35,403 nt of DNA from the IMG/VR virus record IMGVR_UViG_3300030099_000873, positions 1 through 35,403 of that record; one strand, written 5' to 3'. The notes beneath the pieces are model-generated. The model saw nothing but the letters and a program-made list of their open reading frames with translations, was not told the origin of the DNA and ran no database searches. Origin of the DNA: a virus. Shown piece after piece: positions 1-8,250 of the stretch (position 1 is its first letter; every line of letters begins with the position of its first letter). Position numbers and translations under genes: made by a program.

Positions 1-700
1 CGCCCAACGCAGAACTGTCTTGGCCTTTCAGGTAGAAGCCATTGTTTCCATAAGAGCCTGCGTACTTCACCGGCACCCACTGGCCAGTGTCGCTGTTCGT
101 TTCTCCAAAGCTGGTTGGGTCTAGTTGCTGACCATCAATGAAATTTATTTCAGCTAAGTATCCATCAATGCGGTCATTTGCTGAGGTAATATCGTAAGCA
201 TATGCACCGATTGCTTGTAACTTTCCACTTGTACAAATTGCAATTGTGTCATTTTGTGAAACGTATGCCGCAGCAGAAAAATCTGTGACTTGTGATCCGT
301 TCACATAAATTTTAGTTCTGTTACTTGCTGTCGATTGAGTTGTATCCATTGCAACAACAATGTGATACCAGCTTGCGGGATCACGGAAAACTTGACTGGT
401 TTTTATTTCAGCCCACGAGCCGGTATTAAAAGCCACATATAAGACGTCATTTTCCCAACTGATAATATCTCGGTCGCTTGATGAATTGCCCGGCGTAGCA
501 GCGGAAAAAATAGCCCTTGAAGCAGTGTCGTTAAAGAAAGTGCAAGGCTTTATCCATGTACTAAAGCTAAACTTCTGCGTGCTGGTTGGCGTGCCGATAG
601 TCCGACTGAGTGATGGCGTGTCCCCGTCATTAAACCGGATCGACTGATCGATTTCGAACGTTGCCGCAGACGACTTAGATGTGCCTTGGATTATCGACAT
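1..700 (-). CDS. LamG/concanavalin-like tail protein, 5' part (cut by window edge)
   Basis: The gene starts at ATG 700 and is still open at base 1 (233 codons). The translation has the look of a LamG or concanavalin-like fold: KFSFSTWIK near residue 39, then alternating beta-strand segments such as WYHIVVAMD and KIYVNGSQV, which is typical of laminin-G jelly rolls in marine phage tail-fibre or spike proteins. Its likely role is adhesion or host recognition on the virion surface. The start overlaps the stop of the upstream gene by one base (TAATG), so the two are translationally coupled. If the window is a circle, the frame continues at 35403 and ends at 35330, giving 257 aa in total. Fold is inferred from pattern; exact receptor role is unknown. 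Confidence 0.75.
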   Translation of the reverse strand, partial: MSIIQGTSKSSAATFEIDQSIRFNDGDTPSLSRTIGTPTSTQKFSFSTWIKPCTFFNDTASRAIFSAATPGNSSSDRDIISWENDVLYVAFNTGSWAEIKTSQVFRDPASWYHIVVAMDTTQSTASNRTKIYVNGSQVTDFSAAAYVSQNDTIAICTSGKLQAIGAYAYDITSANDRIDGYLAEINFIDGQQLDPTSFGETNSDTGQWVPVKYAGSYGNNGFYLKGQDSSALG

Positions 701-1209
701 TATGCAAACGCCGTGCTGGTGACCACATACGCATTCGTGCCATCGTCGTAGTAGCTGAGCCAGTAGGTGCCAGCGGTGCTGATTGTGCTAGCCAAGTTGG
801 CATCGCCTTTAGTGTTTGCGTGCAGGCTAATTGCGTGACCGCCACTGTTGATCAGAAGGATGTTACCCGACTGACCAGCGGTGTGGTTTGTGAACGTCAG
901 CGTGCCGGTGCCGCTGGGGGTGCATTTGAAGTTATTAGTGGTGTTCTGGTCAAAGTTTAAGTCATTGTCTGTAGTGATAGTCCCACGCTGGCTGACGGTA
1001 AACGTCTGCGCTGTATCGGTCTTTGCTGTGTCAGCGTCGTACTGTTGAAGAGTTACACCGAGATCAGCGGAGTCATACTTAGTGTTTACCGCAGTTTGAA
1101 CAGCACTAAACTCAGTGTTAAAATCTGCACCAGAAATAATTTTATTAGGGTCAGAATCGGCTAGAGCATCTTTGCCAGACCAGCTAACTTGAATTGTATA
1201 ATCGCTCAT
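700..1209 (-). CDS. Tail-fibre-like structural protein
   Basis: This 169-aa protein has a short N-terminal region rich in Asp and Ser (MSDYTIQVSWSGKDAL), then a helical stretch with TEFSAVQTAVNTKYDSADLG, then beta-rich sequence with TAQTFTVSQRGTITTDND and repeated NTTNNF, TGTLTFTN and AGTYWLSYYDDGTNAY segments. I recognise the general pattern from many marine phage tail-fibre or appendage proteins, where the AQTFT-SQRG motif precedes a small beta sandwich. No catalytic residues are visible. It is translated just before the LamG-type gene (one-base overlap), which suggests that both belong to the same host-recognition structure. Assignment as a virion surface protein is by family resemblance and position; the exact role is unknown. 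Confidence 0.65.
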   Translation of the reverse strand: MSDYTIQVSWSGKDALADSDPNKIISGADFNTEFSAVQTAVNTKYDSADLGVTLQQYDADTAKTDTAQTFTVSQRGTITTDNDLNFDQNTTNNFKCTPSGTGTLTFTNHTAGQSGNILLINSGGHAISLHANTKGDANLASTISTAGTYWLSYYDDGTNAYVVTSTAFA

Positions 1210-1225
1210 TTGTTACCTCTTGTGT

Positions 1226-1423
1226 TTAACTGCGTGAAGAATATCTAGCTATTCCATACAATGATTTAATACTACCGTAAAGAGCTTGGTCACCGTCGTC
1301 ATAAGGCGCTCTTTCGTCCTGTCGTTGGTTAGAAAGCTTTATAAACAACTGTTGCCTTGACCACTTAGGAGTCTGTGGTTTAGGCATGGGTTTAAATAAA
1401 GGTTTTGTCCTTCCACGGGGCAT
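1226..1423 (-). CDS. Small basic hypothetical protein
   Basis: This is a 65-aa protein with a very basic, proline-rich N-terminus (MPRGRTKPLFKPMPKP) and a tyrosine- and serine-containing C-terminus (SLYGIARYSSRS). I recognise no domain. ATG 1423 overlaps the stop of the lysine-rich gene upstream by one base (TAATG), so translation is probably coupled. It lies between the capsid-proximal genes and the tail-fibre genes and may be a minor virion protein. Function unknown. Confidence 0.55.
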   Translation of the reverse strand: MPRGRTKPLFKPMPKPQTPKWSRQQLFIKLSNQRQDERAPYDDGDQALYGSIKSLYGIARYSSRS

Positions 1424-1545
1424 TACGATACTCTAAGTCTTTCCCCAGCCCAACGAGCAAGGTTTTTCTTTTTCTTTTCCTCTGTCATCTTTTTCTTTTT
1501 CTTTTTGACAAAGCTACCGGCTTTTCGATTTTTAACAGGTTTCAT
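1423..1545 (-). CDS. Lysine-rich mini-protein
   Basis: This 40-aa ORF starts at ATG 1545 and stops with TAA at 1423-1425. It contains two blocks of consecutive lysines (residues 14-19 and 24-27), followed by a more ordinary C-terminus (NLARWAGERLRVS). Its start lies inside an ATGA overlap with the gene upstream and its stop forms TAATG with the gene downstream. These tight junctions on both sides are the main evidence that it is real. The charge suggests nucleic-acid or polyanion binding, but no family is recognised. It is one of several very basic small proteins in the late block. Confidence 0.6.
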   Translation of the reverse strand: MKPVKNRKAGSFVKKKKKKMTEEKKKKNLARWAGERLRVS

Positions 1546-2114
1546 AGTACAACACCATATTCCTTGTTACGTTGTCTAACCAATTCTAAAAGCTTGTCTC
1601 GTTCCTTATCCCACACTTCTTTTAACCTTTGAGTGTCTACTTTAGGATTGTCGTCAATAACTCTGGTTACTTTTCCAGTAGGAGTTTTAAGTGCTTTTGT
1701 AACTTTCTTAACTTTTGTATCTGGAGGAGTAAACAATCCTCCTTTGTAATCTTTTAATGCTACGGTGTTTGGAACTTCACCTTTTTCATTTGATTTGTTT
1801 CCCGGTGTTTTACCGGAGGCTACCGAAGGAGTTTCAAAAGATTTTTCTTTGATAGGGTCTAAATCTTCTTTGTCTGAAAGCAATGATAGAATGTTTTCAA
1901 TATCTGCCGCTTCGTCTTCAAACTCTTCAGTATCTTTGAATTCCAATTCGTTTTCTTCTAAAAAACTATACAACTCTTCTATACTTGCGGCAGGATTAGC
2001 TTGTTTAAAAGTCTTGGTAAGCAGTTCTTTATATAGCTGTGCTATCTTGTTTTTAATCTTTTCCAGTTCTAGATTGTAACTGGTATCCGATAAGGCTGCT
2101 TCAAGAGTAATCAT
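1542..2114 (-). CDS. Hypothetical late protein downstream of capsid
   Basis: This 190-aa protein is acidic in its middle (residues about 45-85, with ELEFKDTEEFEDEAADIENIL) and basic towards the C-terminus (TKVKKVTKALKTPTGKVTRV, then a helical RQRNKEYG segment). It looks mostly helical and partly disordered. No domain is recognised. It is separated from the capsid gene by a 64-bp gap containing a strong hairpin, so it could be made at a lower level than capsid protein. Position between capsid and tail-fibre genes would fit a head-completion or minor virion protein, but this is inference only. It overlaps the next gene by 4 bp (ATGA). Confidence 0.6.
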   Translation of the reverse strand: MITLEAALSDTSYNLELEKIKNKIAQLYKELLTKTFKQANPAASIEELYSFLEENELEFKDTEEFEDEAADIENILSLLSDKEDLDPIKEKSFETPSVASGKTPGNKSNEKGEVPNTVALKDYKGGLFTPPDTKVKKVTKALKTPTGKVTRVIDDNPKVDTQRLKEVWDKERDKLLELVRQRNKEYGVVL

Positions 2115-2137
2115 ATTAGCTTATCCTGTATAAGGGT

Positions 2138-2169
2138 GGGAGTCCCCAGCCATTAGACCGGAGACTCCC
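2138..2169 (-). terminator. Hairpin after the major capsid gene (partial terminator or mRNA stabiliser)
   Basis: Just downstream of the capsid stop, the minus-strand RNA can form a 10-bp stem (arms 2160-2169 and 2138-2147) with a 12-nt loop. The base pair at 2062/2045 of the arms, that is positions 2162 and 2145, is a G-U pair in the minus-strand RNA but a C-A mismatch in plus-strand RNA, so the structure favours the late transcript. No clear U-tract follows, so a partial terminator or 3' stabiliser is as likely as a full terminator. Confidence 0.5.
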
Positions 2170-2178
2170 TAGACCTAC

Positions 2179-3102
2179 TTAGGTAGCAGGTACAACGAAG
2201 GCAACACCAGCGTTGTCGCGGAGTTCCGCAACACCGTACAACGTGTCAGCCGTAAACAGGTCACCGAGGTATTCCTGTTTGTACTGGGTCTGCGAACGAA
2301 CACCCATCTGCTCAGCAAGGCACAGAGCATCTTTGTGCATCATGACACCAACGCGCTGGGCATCGGAGTTGATGGACGGGCAGTTGGACGAAACATAAAC
2401 GTCCATGCCGTAGATGCTGCCGATCTTGCCAGTCTTGATGGCGTCACCGTTACCAATGAACTGCTGTTCAGTGAAGCGGTTAATGCCGAGCATGTCGTTA
2501 GCAGCAATCGGAGGAATAACCATGCAACGGTTATCCGAAGGAACGTCAGCGTTGTCCAGCTTGAGGATCATGGCACGAATACCAGCATCCGTCAGGTCAG
2601 AAGCGTTCGAAGAGTTACCCGTGTACAGGGTCGTTCCGTCACCACCGATAACAGCCTTTTCATACAGAGAGGCACCCGTGCCGCCTACTGTTCCACCCTG
2701 AAAGCCTTCAGCAAGCGTAAACAGGTCCGTGTCAACCTGCGTAGCAAGAGCATAGCCAGCATCGTCGGTGTAGAACCGGCGAAGCGACTGAAGCGCCTGA
2801 ACTTCCGTTATGTCTTCGATCAGGACGGAATATTCATAGTGCTTGTTGATGCTAACCTGCACTTCACTGTGAGTGTCGCCCTGAAGCGTAACCTGAGTGT
2901 TTGCAGCTTTAACATTAGCAGAACCACGAACCGGAGCCGGAATGTGGATCGTGTCGCCTTTTTTACCGGCGTGGTTAATTTTGGTAACGAGGTTACCGAG
3001 GACGAGATTTGCCTTATAACCGGCAATAACTTCGTCGGACCACAGTTCGGGAATAAAAGTTGCACCCGTCGTGGTAGTTTGATGTCCAGTACCCAAAGCC
3101 AT
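2179..3102 (-). CDS. Major capsid protein
   Basis: This 307-aa protein forms the icosahedral head shell. Diagnostic sequence includes the N-terminal TGATFIPELWSDEVIAGYKANLVLGNLV, then KKGDTIHIPAPVRG (about residue 48), HYEYSVLIEDITEVQ (about residue 88) and LRRFYTDDAGYALA, all typical of HK97-fold capsid proteins from marine podoviruses and siphoviruses. The C-terminal part has the usual P-domain-like segment with MVIPPIAANDML. The gene directly follows the scaffold gene on the same strand, the normal order. Codons are more often C- or G-ending than in neighbouring late genes, as expected for the most abundant virion protein, and a hairpin follows the stop. Confidence 0.92.
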   Translation of the reverse strand: MALGTGHQTTTTGATFIPELWSDEVIAGYKANLVLGNLVTKINHAGKKGDTIHIPAPVRGSANVKAANTQVTLQGDTHSEVQVSINKHYEYSVLIEDITEVQALQSLRRFYTDDAGYALATQVDTDLFTLAEGFQGGTVGGTGASLYEKAVIGGDGTTLYTGNSSNASDLTDAGIRAMILKLDNADVPSDNRCMVIPPIAANDMLGINRFTEQQFIGNGDAIKTGKIGSIYGMDVYVSSNCPSINSDAQRVGVMMHKDALCLAEQMGVRSQTQYKQEYLGDLFTADTLYGVAELRDNAGVAFVVPAT

Positions 3103-3127
3103 AATTTAATTCCTTTCTTTATAAGGG

Positions 3128-3916
3128 TTACTTAACGCGACCCTCTGCATAAGCAGCTAGGATTTCATCCTGTAGTGACTCATAACGAGCAGGGTCAGTA
3201 GTTTTAAGTCTGATAAGATCAGCTCTACGGTAGATTTTTTTACCGGCTGTAGACTCAGAAGAAGAACGGGAAACACCTTTTCCTGCCTTCATAGCTTGTT
3301 CGCGGTTGGCTGCTTTTTCTGCTTCGACTTCACTTGTGTTATTTATCAGTGATCGCTCTTTCCAATTATTCATCAGTTCCATAGCGGCTGGTAAATTGTA
3401 GTTGTGTGCCGAAACAAATAGCTGCTGCCTTACGGGGCTATCCTGAACCCACTCCTGAAACTTGGAATCAGCAACGATATCCATAAAATCAGGATGAGCT
3501 TCTTTAAGTTTGGCAGTAGTCGTCTCAATCTGTTGTGCTTGACGCTGCTGTTCAAACTCACGGAACTTAGGATGGTTTTCAATAACTTTACTGACCGCTT
3601 GTTCAGGGTTATCGAAGAAATCAACTTCCTCTTCAAGCTCTTCTGTTCCGCTTTCTTGTGTGGTAATCTGCTGTTGAAGAATACCGTCTGTTAGTTTCCT
3701 GAGTTCGCCTAGTTCTTGACCCTTCCGTCCAAGTTCTTTTTCAAGGTTTTCATATGAAGATACGATGTCCTCCATCGACTTACCCTTGAACTTTTCAGGT
3801 AGTTCCACCTCTTGCTCTTCCTGAGGTTGTTCCACTTCGGGAGCCTCTTCGATGTTCGCATACTGTTCTGCTTCCTCAGGCGTTTCGACTTTTTCTTCTA
3901 CAACAATGCTATCCAT
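3128..3916 (-). CDS. Capsid scaffolding protein
   Basis: This 262-aa protein is highly charged: an acidic N-terminus (residues 1-40, rich in Glu and Pro), the motif LPEKFKGKSMEDIVSSYENLEKELGRKG (about 39-66) and a long predicted coiled coil with Gln runs. A basic C-terminal region (AGKKIYRRADLIRLK) probably binds the capsid inner face. The EKFKGKS-ED-V-SYE-LEKE-GRKG pattern is the usual signature of scaffold proteins in T7-like and marine phages. Position between portal and capsid genes supports the call. It would direct procapsid assembly and leave before or during DNA packaging. No protease gene is visible nearby, so processing is not expected. Confidence 0.85.
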   Translation of the reverse strand: MDSIVVEEKVETPEEAEQYANIEEAPEVEQPQEEQEVELPEKFKGKSMEDIVSSYENLEKELGRKGQELGELRKLTDGILQQQITTQESGTEELEEEVDFFDNPEQAVSKVIENHPKFREFEQQRQAQQIETTTAKLKEAHPDFMDIVADSKFQEWVQDSPVRQQLFVSAHNYNLPAAMELMNNWKERSLINNTSEVEAEKAANREQAMKAGKGVSRSSSESTAGKKIYRRADLIRLKTTDPARYESLQDEILAAYAEGRVK

Positions 3917-3965
3917 ATTACCAATCCTCCGTCTATAAAGATTATGGAGTTAAAAAATGCTGGGA

Positions 3966-4196
3966 TTAGATATCTAACTCTAATTGATCCAACGCTAGTT
4001 TGGTGGTTTCCTCTAAATTAATTATCATATTTAGCATATCCACCTGACCCCTTCGTAAGAACAGGGTCTTCTCGTCAGGTATGTTTTGTATATTTTCCAA
4101 CGATTTTGCCATTTCTTCAAGTTCCTTAGTAAAGGAAACCCAAGCGTCGTTGGTAAATAAATCTAAACGTCCTTCAAGAATTTCTTTGTCAGTCAC
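3966..4196 (-). CDS. Small helical protein between portal and scaffold
   Basis: This is a 76-aa, mostly helical, acidic protein (MTDKEILEGRLDLFTNDAW at the start; ending in LALDQLELDI). Its start overlaps the portal stop by 4 bp, so it is translationally coupled to portal. Small proteins of this size and charge are common between portal and scaffold genes in marine podoviruses, but no function is assigned to them as far as I know. A role in head assembly or packaging is inferred from position only. Confidence 0.6.
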   Translation of the reverse strand: MTDKEILEGRLDLFTNDAWVSFTKELEEMAKSLENIQNIPDEKTLFLRRGQVDMLNMIINLEETTKLALDQLELDI

Positions 4197-6136
4197 TGGT
4201 TCTGAGCTTTTGCAAGATTAAGAATAGTTTCTGACTGTAGATGCTGAACTTCAGGACCATTACGCATTGTTTCAGACCTTACATTTTCAGTATCTACTTT
4301 AAGTTTTTCAATACGTGCCAGCTTTTCTGCCAGTTCCATCTGAATTTTAGCCATGTCAATCTCAGGTACTTTAGTCTGAGCTTCGGACTGTAGCTTGACG
4401 GCATGTGCAGTGTCTTTCATTGCACTGGCTTTCATCTCTTCAATTTCCATCTGCAACTTCATAAGCTCAAGTTGCTGTGCAATTTGCTGTACCTGTGCGG
4501 CTGCTGGGTCAGGCTGCATTGTCTGAGCAATAGCCTGTTTCATTGCGTCCCTGTTTGGTACAGAACTGTTATCAAAGATGGACATAAGAAGCATAGCGTG
4601 AGGAGGAGTTCCCGGCTGAGTCATGGACATAAGCTGAATAAGCTGCATCATCTCCAACTCTTTAGCCATGATACCCATGCTTGAGTATGCTTTAAATTTG
4701 TAGTCTCCTGCCGGATACCGCTCTGGTGCAAACTGAATGTAGCGTAGAGCAGACTTGTGAATCAAAGGTATTAGGAAGTTTTCCTGAAAGTTCATAATAG
4801 TACGCTTCTGACGTTTGATGGATGCTGCCTGTAGCATAGACATGCCAGAAGCAGTAGAGTTACGGGGGTTAGCAAAGTTGCTATTAGCCCCGTCCATCGC
4901 TCCAGTACCCATCTGAACCATACGCTCTAGTTCAGCACTCTCAGTAAATGTAGTGTTTGCTACATTTCCAAAGTTTAAGGGGAGCAAGGCTGACCGAGGA
5001 TCACCGTTTGTAAGGATTGTCTTACCGGCTTTGACCTCGAACTTGACTCCCCTTGGGAGACGAGTAGCATCCACACCCATCATAGGATGTGTTGTAAGGG
5101 CCAGAGCGTCAATCCTTGCTCTTAATTCTGCATCCAGAGCCTTTTGAGGATTGTAACCTTTCTCTGCCACGCCTCGTCCCCAGAATTTATTGGGAACCCG
5201 ATCTAGCTGAAAAGACACAAAAGGACGATCTTTCATCAGATATGGATTTTCAGCCGCTTTAAGAACTACCGAATCATTTGCAATAACAACAACAGCTTCT
5301 ACAAGCTCGTCGTCTTCGTAATCAAACTCTTCCAACAGTCCTTCGGTTTTGTTGTTAAGATACTTTTTGGGAACCCGTCCCCAGTATTCTACGATCTTAA
5401 CCTTATCCATATCGGAGTAATCACCATCCGACTCTTCGTCATAACCAAAGTCAATATGGTCATAACTTCCCAGAGGTTTATCTTCGTAAACCCCTTCTTT
5501 CATTCCTTCAATGATTTCATACTTAGGCTTAGCGACTACCTGTGCAACACCAAGAGCTTCGTCAATAGAAGTTACACAGGGATCAATAACAAATTCTTTT
5601 GGTGTAAGGGAGTCAACCTTTACAGAAGTAATTACATTTTCCTGAACACTAACATCTGTAGTAAGTGTATTAGGAACAGCAGTTTCTACTGGTACACGAT
5701 CTATTTCGTCTATAACATTAATCTTGGCAATGCCTGTACCGTAGATAGCAGCATTCAAAAGACACTCAACTACTGCATCTTTTACTTTACACCTGTTCAG
5801 GTCTTCCTGCAAAAGAACCTTAACTACCGTAGCATCAATGGAGTTTTGGTCAAGAACATCATCACGCAGATCAAACCACATATCCTGACCGAAGATAGCT
5901 TCTTCTAGTTCCGCTACAGTCGATTCAATAGCCTGTTGTGTGGCGGGAGAAATCAACTTGGAGTTTTCGGACTCACGGGTTTTATCGTCATAAGACCAAA
6001 TACCACGCCAAATTCGATAGTATTCATCCCAGTTTTCCATGTAGTTGGTGTTACGATGGTTTTCCCATTCTTCCACCTTACTTATAACCCACGAAACTAG
6101 GGATGCTTTAGGGTCTTTATATGATAGTTCATCCAT
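4193..6136 (-). CDS. Portal (head-tail connector) protein
   Basis: This 647-aa protein would form the dodecameric ring at the packaging vertex through which DNA enters and leaves. The N-terminus has NTNYMENWDEYYRIWRGIWSYDDKTRESENSKLISPATQQAIESTVAELEEAIFG, here described only by position (residues about 28-84), a pattern seen in P22-like and T7-like portals of marine phages. The middle holds the wing and stem (FWGRGVAEKGYNPQKALDAE, about 330-350), and the C-terminal 120 residues form a long helical coiled-coil region rich in Gln, Met and Lys, suggesting an extended barrel. It sits directly after the large terminase (3-bp gap) and before scaffold, the standard order. Confidence 0.88.
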   Translation of the reverse strand: MDELSYKDPKASLVSWVISKVEEWENHRNTNYMENWDEYYRIWRGIWSYDDKTRESENSKLISPATQQAIESTVAELEEAIFGQDMWFDLRDDVLDQNSIDATVVKVLLQEDLNRCKVKDAVVECLLNAAIYGTGIAKINVIDEIDRVPVETAVPNTLTTDVSVQENVITSVKVDSLTPKEFVIDPCVTSIDEALGVAQVVAKPKYEIIEGMKEGVYEDKPLGSYDHIDFGYDEESDGDYSDMDKVKIVEYWGRVPKKYLNNKTEGLLEEFDYEDDELVEAVVVIANDSVVLKAAENPYLMKDRPFVSFQLDRVPNKFWGRGVAEKGYNPQKALDAELRARIDALALTTHPMMGVDATRLPRGVKFEVKAGKTILTNGDPRSALLPLNFGNVANTTFTESAELERMVQMGTGAMDGANSNFANPRNSTASGMSMLQAASIKRQKRTIMNFQENFLIPLIHKSALRYIQFAPERYPAGDYKFKAYSSMGIMAKELEMMQLIQLMSMTQPGTPPHAMLLMSIFDNSSVPNRDAMKQAIAQTMQPDPAAAQVQQIAQQLELMKLQMEIEEMKASAMKDTAHAVKLQSEAQTKVPEIDMAKIQMELAEKLARIEKLKVDTENVRSETMRNGPEVQHLQSETILNLAKAQNQ

Positions 6137-6139
6137 AAA

Positions 6140-7420
6140 TTAATATCCTGATACAGTATCCAAAGGTTCCCACTCGTGTACTTCTATCTGCTGTGCAAAG
6201 TCTGCTACCGAAACTTGGTCTATATATGCCAAAGAGTCTAACAAGTCATCGTGAGAAAGTGGACTTGGGAAGTCTAGCATCTGACTTATAAAGTGGTGGT
6301 TCCACTCTGCCTTTCTAAACTTGATCTTTCCGTGTTCAAACCTGCCCTGCAAAGACCAAACTATTCTGTCTTGCTTTCTTTTGCCGCCATGAGTAACATC
6401 TGTAAGATTAATCCAAGAACCTCTTGTTCTCATTTCGTCTTCGATGTAGGGCATGATAGCATTCTTAAGCGCACCTGCTTCAATTCCTACTGTCGTTGCA
6501 TTTACATCTTCAGCTATCGTAATAATTTTTTCTGCTGTCTCTTTGATGTTCCAACGACCGTGGTGTATGTCCTTTACTAACCACTCGTCACCAACTACTT
6601 TAACTACTGATATAGCCGTTTCGTCTAGTTTGGAAGACTTTAGTCCTCTTGACTTATCGCTTTTTTCAAAGCCTGCCGGATCGACTGAAACCACATACGA
6701 ACCTGTTTTAGTGGCCGTATCTTCATCAAACTCTTCATCATCTTCATATTTGACCCATTCTTCCTTAAATACGCCACCTGAAAAACTTTCAAAGGTAGCT
6801 TCAAATTCCTGACGAAATGCCTGAGTAGACATTGATTTCTTGGCGGCTTCGATTTCCTCGGGGTCCAGAAAAGGATTATCTGTTGAAACAAATTGATAGG
6901 ACTCCCAATCTTTTTCGTTTTCTGGTAGTTGTGCTTCTAGCCACAACTTGTGAAAGTGGTTCTTACCTGCGGGTGTACCTATAAACAATGCACCACCCCT
7001 AACGTCTGCCAGTGTGGGCCTGAGGATCATCTCCCACACTTCTGGTTTCATTGAGGCATATTCGTCCATTACGACATATGCTAGACCTACGCCTCGTAGT
7101 GTATCTGGTCTGTCTGATCCCTTTAGATAAATCTTACGGTCATTAACCAGTGTAATTGTAGCAGTGTTCTCGTGTGTGCTTTTGATTACATTCTGGCCTA
7201 CGTCCTTGAGGATTGACCAGAGAATATCTTTAGCTTGTTGAAATGTAGGGGCTACATAGAAGACATCCTTGTCCTCACTTTGGAGTGCTTTAATAATCAG
7301 CACCCATGCAGCTAAATAACTTTTACCAAATCTCCTGCCACAACTTGCTACTTTAAATCGTTTGTCAGACTTGAAGATTTGCATCTGAGCATCGTGAAGA
7401 GTAACCTTTAGATCAGGCAT
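6140..7420 (-). CDS. terL: Terminase large subunit
   Basis: This 426-aa packaging motor has both expected domains. In the ATPase domain, Walker A is GRRFGKS (residues 28-34), Walker B ends VVMDE (D119, E120) and the coupling motif is GTPAG (148-152). In the RNase H-like nuclease domain the candidate acidic metal ligands are D247 (VSVDPAG), E314 (GIEAGAL) and the HDDLLDSLAY cluster (D391, D392, D395). Length is normal for compact marine phage terminases. It translocates genomic DNA into the procapsid through the portal and cuts the concatemer. The start overlaps the small subunit gene by 8 bp, consistent with coupled synthesis of the two subunits. Confidence 0.95.
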   Translation of the reverse strand: MPDLKVTLHDAQMQIFKSDKRFKVASCGRRFGKSYLAAWVLIIKALQSEDKDVFYVAPTFQQAKDILWSILKDVGQNVIKSTHENTATITLVNDRKIYLKGSDRPDTLRGVGLAYVVMDEYASMKPEVWEMILRPTLADVRGGALFIGTPAGKNHFHKLWLEAQLPENEKDWESYQFVSTDNPFLDPEEIEAAKKSMSTQAFRQEFEATFESFSGGVFKEEWVKYEDDEEFDEDTATKTGSYVVSVDPAGFEKSDKSRGLKSSKLDETAISVVKVVGDEWLVKDIHHGRWNIKETAEKIITIAEDVNATTVGIEAGALKNAIMPYIEDEMRTRGSWINLTDVTHGGKRKQDRIVWSLQGRFEHGKIKFRKAEWNHHFISQMLDFPSPLSHDDLLDSLAYIDQVSVADFAQQIEVHEWEPLDTVSGY

Positions 7421-7784
7421 CTTTTAGTTCTTCAAACTCTGCTTCAAATACTTCCTGCTCTTTTGCTTCCTTTGCTTCTACAGCTTTTACACCTTCGATT
7501 ATAATATTAACACCTAAGTCTTGATGTTCGTGTGTAATCTCTACTGCTTTTGAGGTGGGGATAATTCTGTCCATACACATCTTCAGACAATGCCTGTCGC
7601 CTTCCAATGCCATCTCAATTACCTTGTTTACAATCTCCGGTCCCTTGGTGGACATAAGTTCTCTTGAGAGCTTTGTGTATTTGTTTAGAGAACCTTTGGG
7701 TCTTCCTTCTGGATTGAGAGGCTTCATACCCTTGTAGAAGTTTGGATTACCTCGTCTCTTCTTTACTGGCGTATCGTCTGACAT
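7413..7784 (-). CDS. terS: Probable terminase small subunit (DUF5681-like)
   Basis: This 123-aa protein opens with a basic segment, RRGNPNFYKG and NPEGRPKGSLN (residues about 10-36), which resembles the N-terminal motif of DUF5681-type proteins often found directly upstream of large terminases. The middle is helical (MALEGDRHCLKMCMDRII) and the C-terminus is an acidic coiled coil (AVEAKEAKEQEVFEAEFEEL). Small terminases recognise the packaging site and regulate the large subunit. The position immediately before terL, with an 8-bp overlap, strongly supports this role, although no canonical helix-turn-helix can be proved by eye. Confidence 0.7.
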   Translation of the reverse strand: MSDDTPVKKRRGNPNFYKGMKPLNPEGRPKGSLNKYTKLSRELMSTKGPEIVNKVIEMALEGDRHCLKMCMDRIIPTSKAVEITHEHQDLGVNIIIEGVKAVEAKEAKEQEVFEAEFEELKDA

Positions 7785-7823
7785 TCATCACTCCTGACTT
7801 TGCCCTACTACGTAGGAAGACAG

Positions 7824-8072
7824 TTACCATTTCTTACAACTCCAATATCGTGCAGTTAGTTTACTGGGTGGAGATGTATCACACTTGTGCCTCGCACGGA
7901 AGCTTTTGCGGCGCTTAGGTTGATCCTTTTTGATACTCATGTTGGGATCACCGAATCTAACTAACCTAACTTTATCCCCCTGCTTTGCCAAAACTGCAAA
8001 CTTCTTTGACTTGCCGGGAGTCCTTTTCGGTTTATTATATCCAGAAAATTTTTCGCCTCGGTAGTTTATCAT
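7824..8072 (-). CDS. Small basic protein (DUF6321-like)
   Basis: This 82-aa protein starts MINYRGEKFSGYNKPKRTPGK and continues with KFAVLAKQGDKVRLVRFGDPN, then a basic segment with SFRARHKCDT and a C-terminal LTARYWSCKKW. The pattern GYNKPKRTPG ... VLAK-GDKV--VRFG ... SF-ARH ... YW--KKW matches a small phage family that I associate with DUF6321. The two C-terminal cysteines could help bind a metal. Function is unknown; proximity to the terminase genes and its charge suggest contact with DNA or the packaging machinery. It overlaps the lysine-rich mini-gene before it. Confidence 0.65.
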   Translation of the reverse strand: MINYRGEKFSGYNKPKRTPGKSKKFAVLAKQGDKVRLVRFGDPNMSIKKDQPKRRKSFRARHKCDTSPPSKLTARYWSCKKW

Positions 8073-8131
8073 TTCTTCTTCTTAGCTTTTTTCTTCTTTT
8101 TCTTGGCGGGCTTTTTGTAACCGTAGCTCAT
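8069..8131 (-). CDS. Very small lysine-rich peptide, first late gene
   Basis: This 20-aa ORF (ATG 8131, TGA 8069-8071) encodes MSYGYKKPA followed almost entirely by lysines. It is preceded by a good ribosome-binding site (AGGAG about 8 nt upstream) and its stop overlaps the next start as ATGA. Very short Lys-rich peptides starting with a YGYKK motif are seen in other marine phages, so it is probably real. It would be the first protein made from the late promoter at 8251-8279. Function unknown; poly-lysine suggests nucleic-acid binding. Confidence 0.6.
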   Translation of the reverse strand: MSYGYKKPAKKKKKKAKKKK

Positions 8132-8250
8132 ATCGCTCTCCTTTAAAAGACCAAACCCAAACCTATCGGTTTGACTAACTTAAGTATCTTAAGAATTAAC
8201 TTAGTTATTAATTTTAATAACATACTTAATGAACAACCTAATATAACTAT

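Noticed and set aside
679-960. Plus-strand open frame opposite the tail-fibre-like gene
   Set aside because: Shadow of the 169-aa gene; no ribosome-binding site and no neighbours in that direction.
2335-3135. 266-codon plus-strand open frame opposite the capsid gene
   Set aside because: It is antisense to a clear capsid gene, has no start signal and its sequence resembles no protein family.
8171-8200. TTGACT as a -35 box for rightward transcription in the AT-rich tract
   Set aside because: The place of the -10 box reads AATTAA and the tract is more simply part of the leader of the late promoter.
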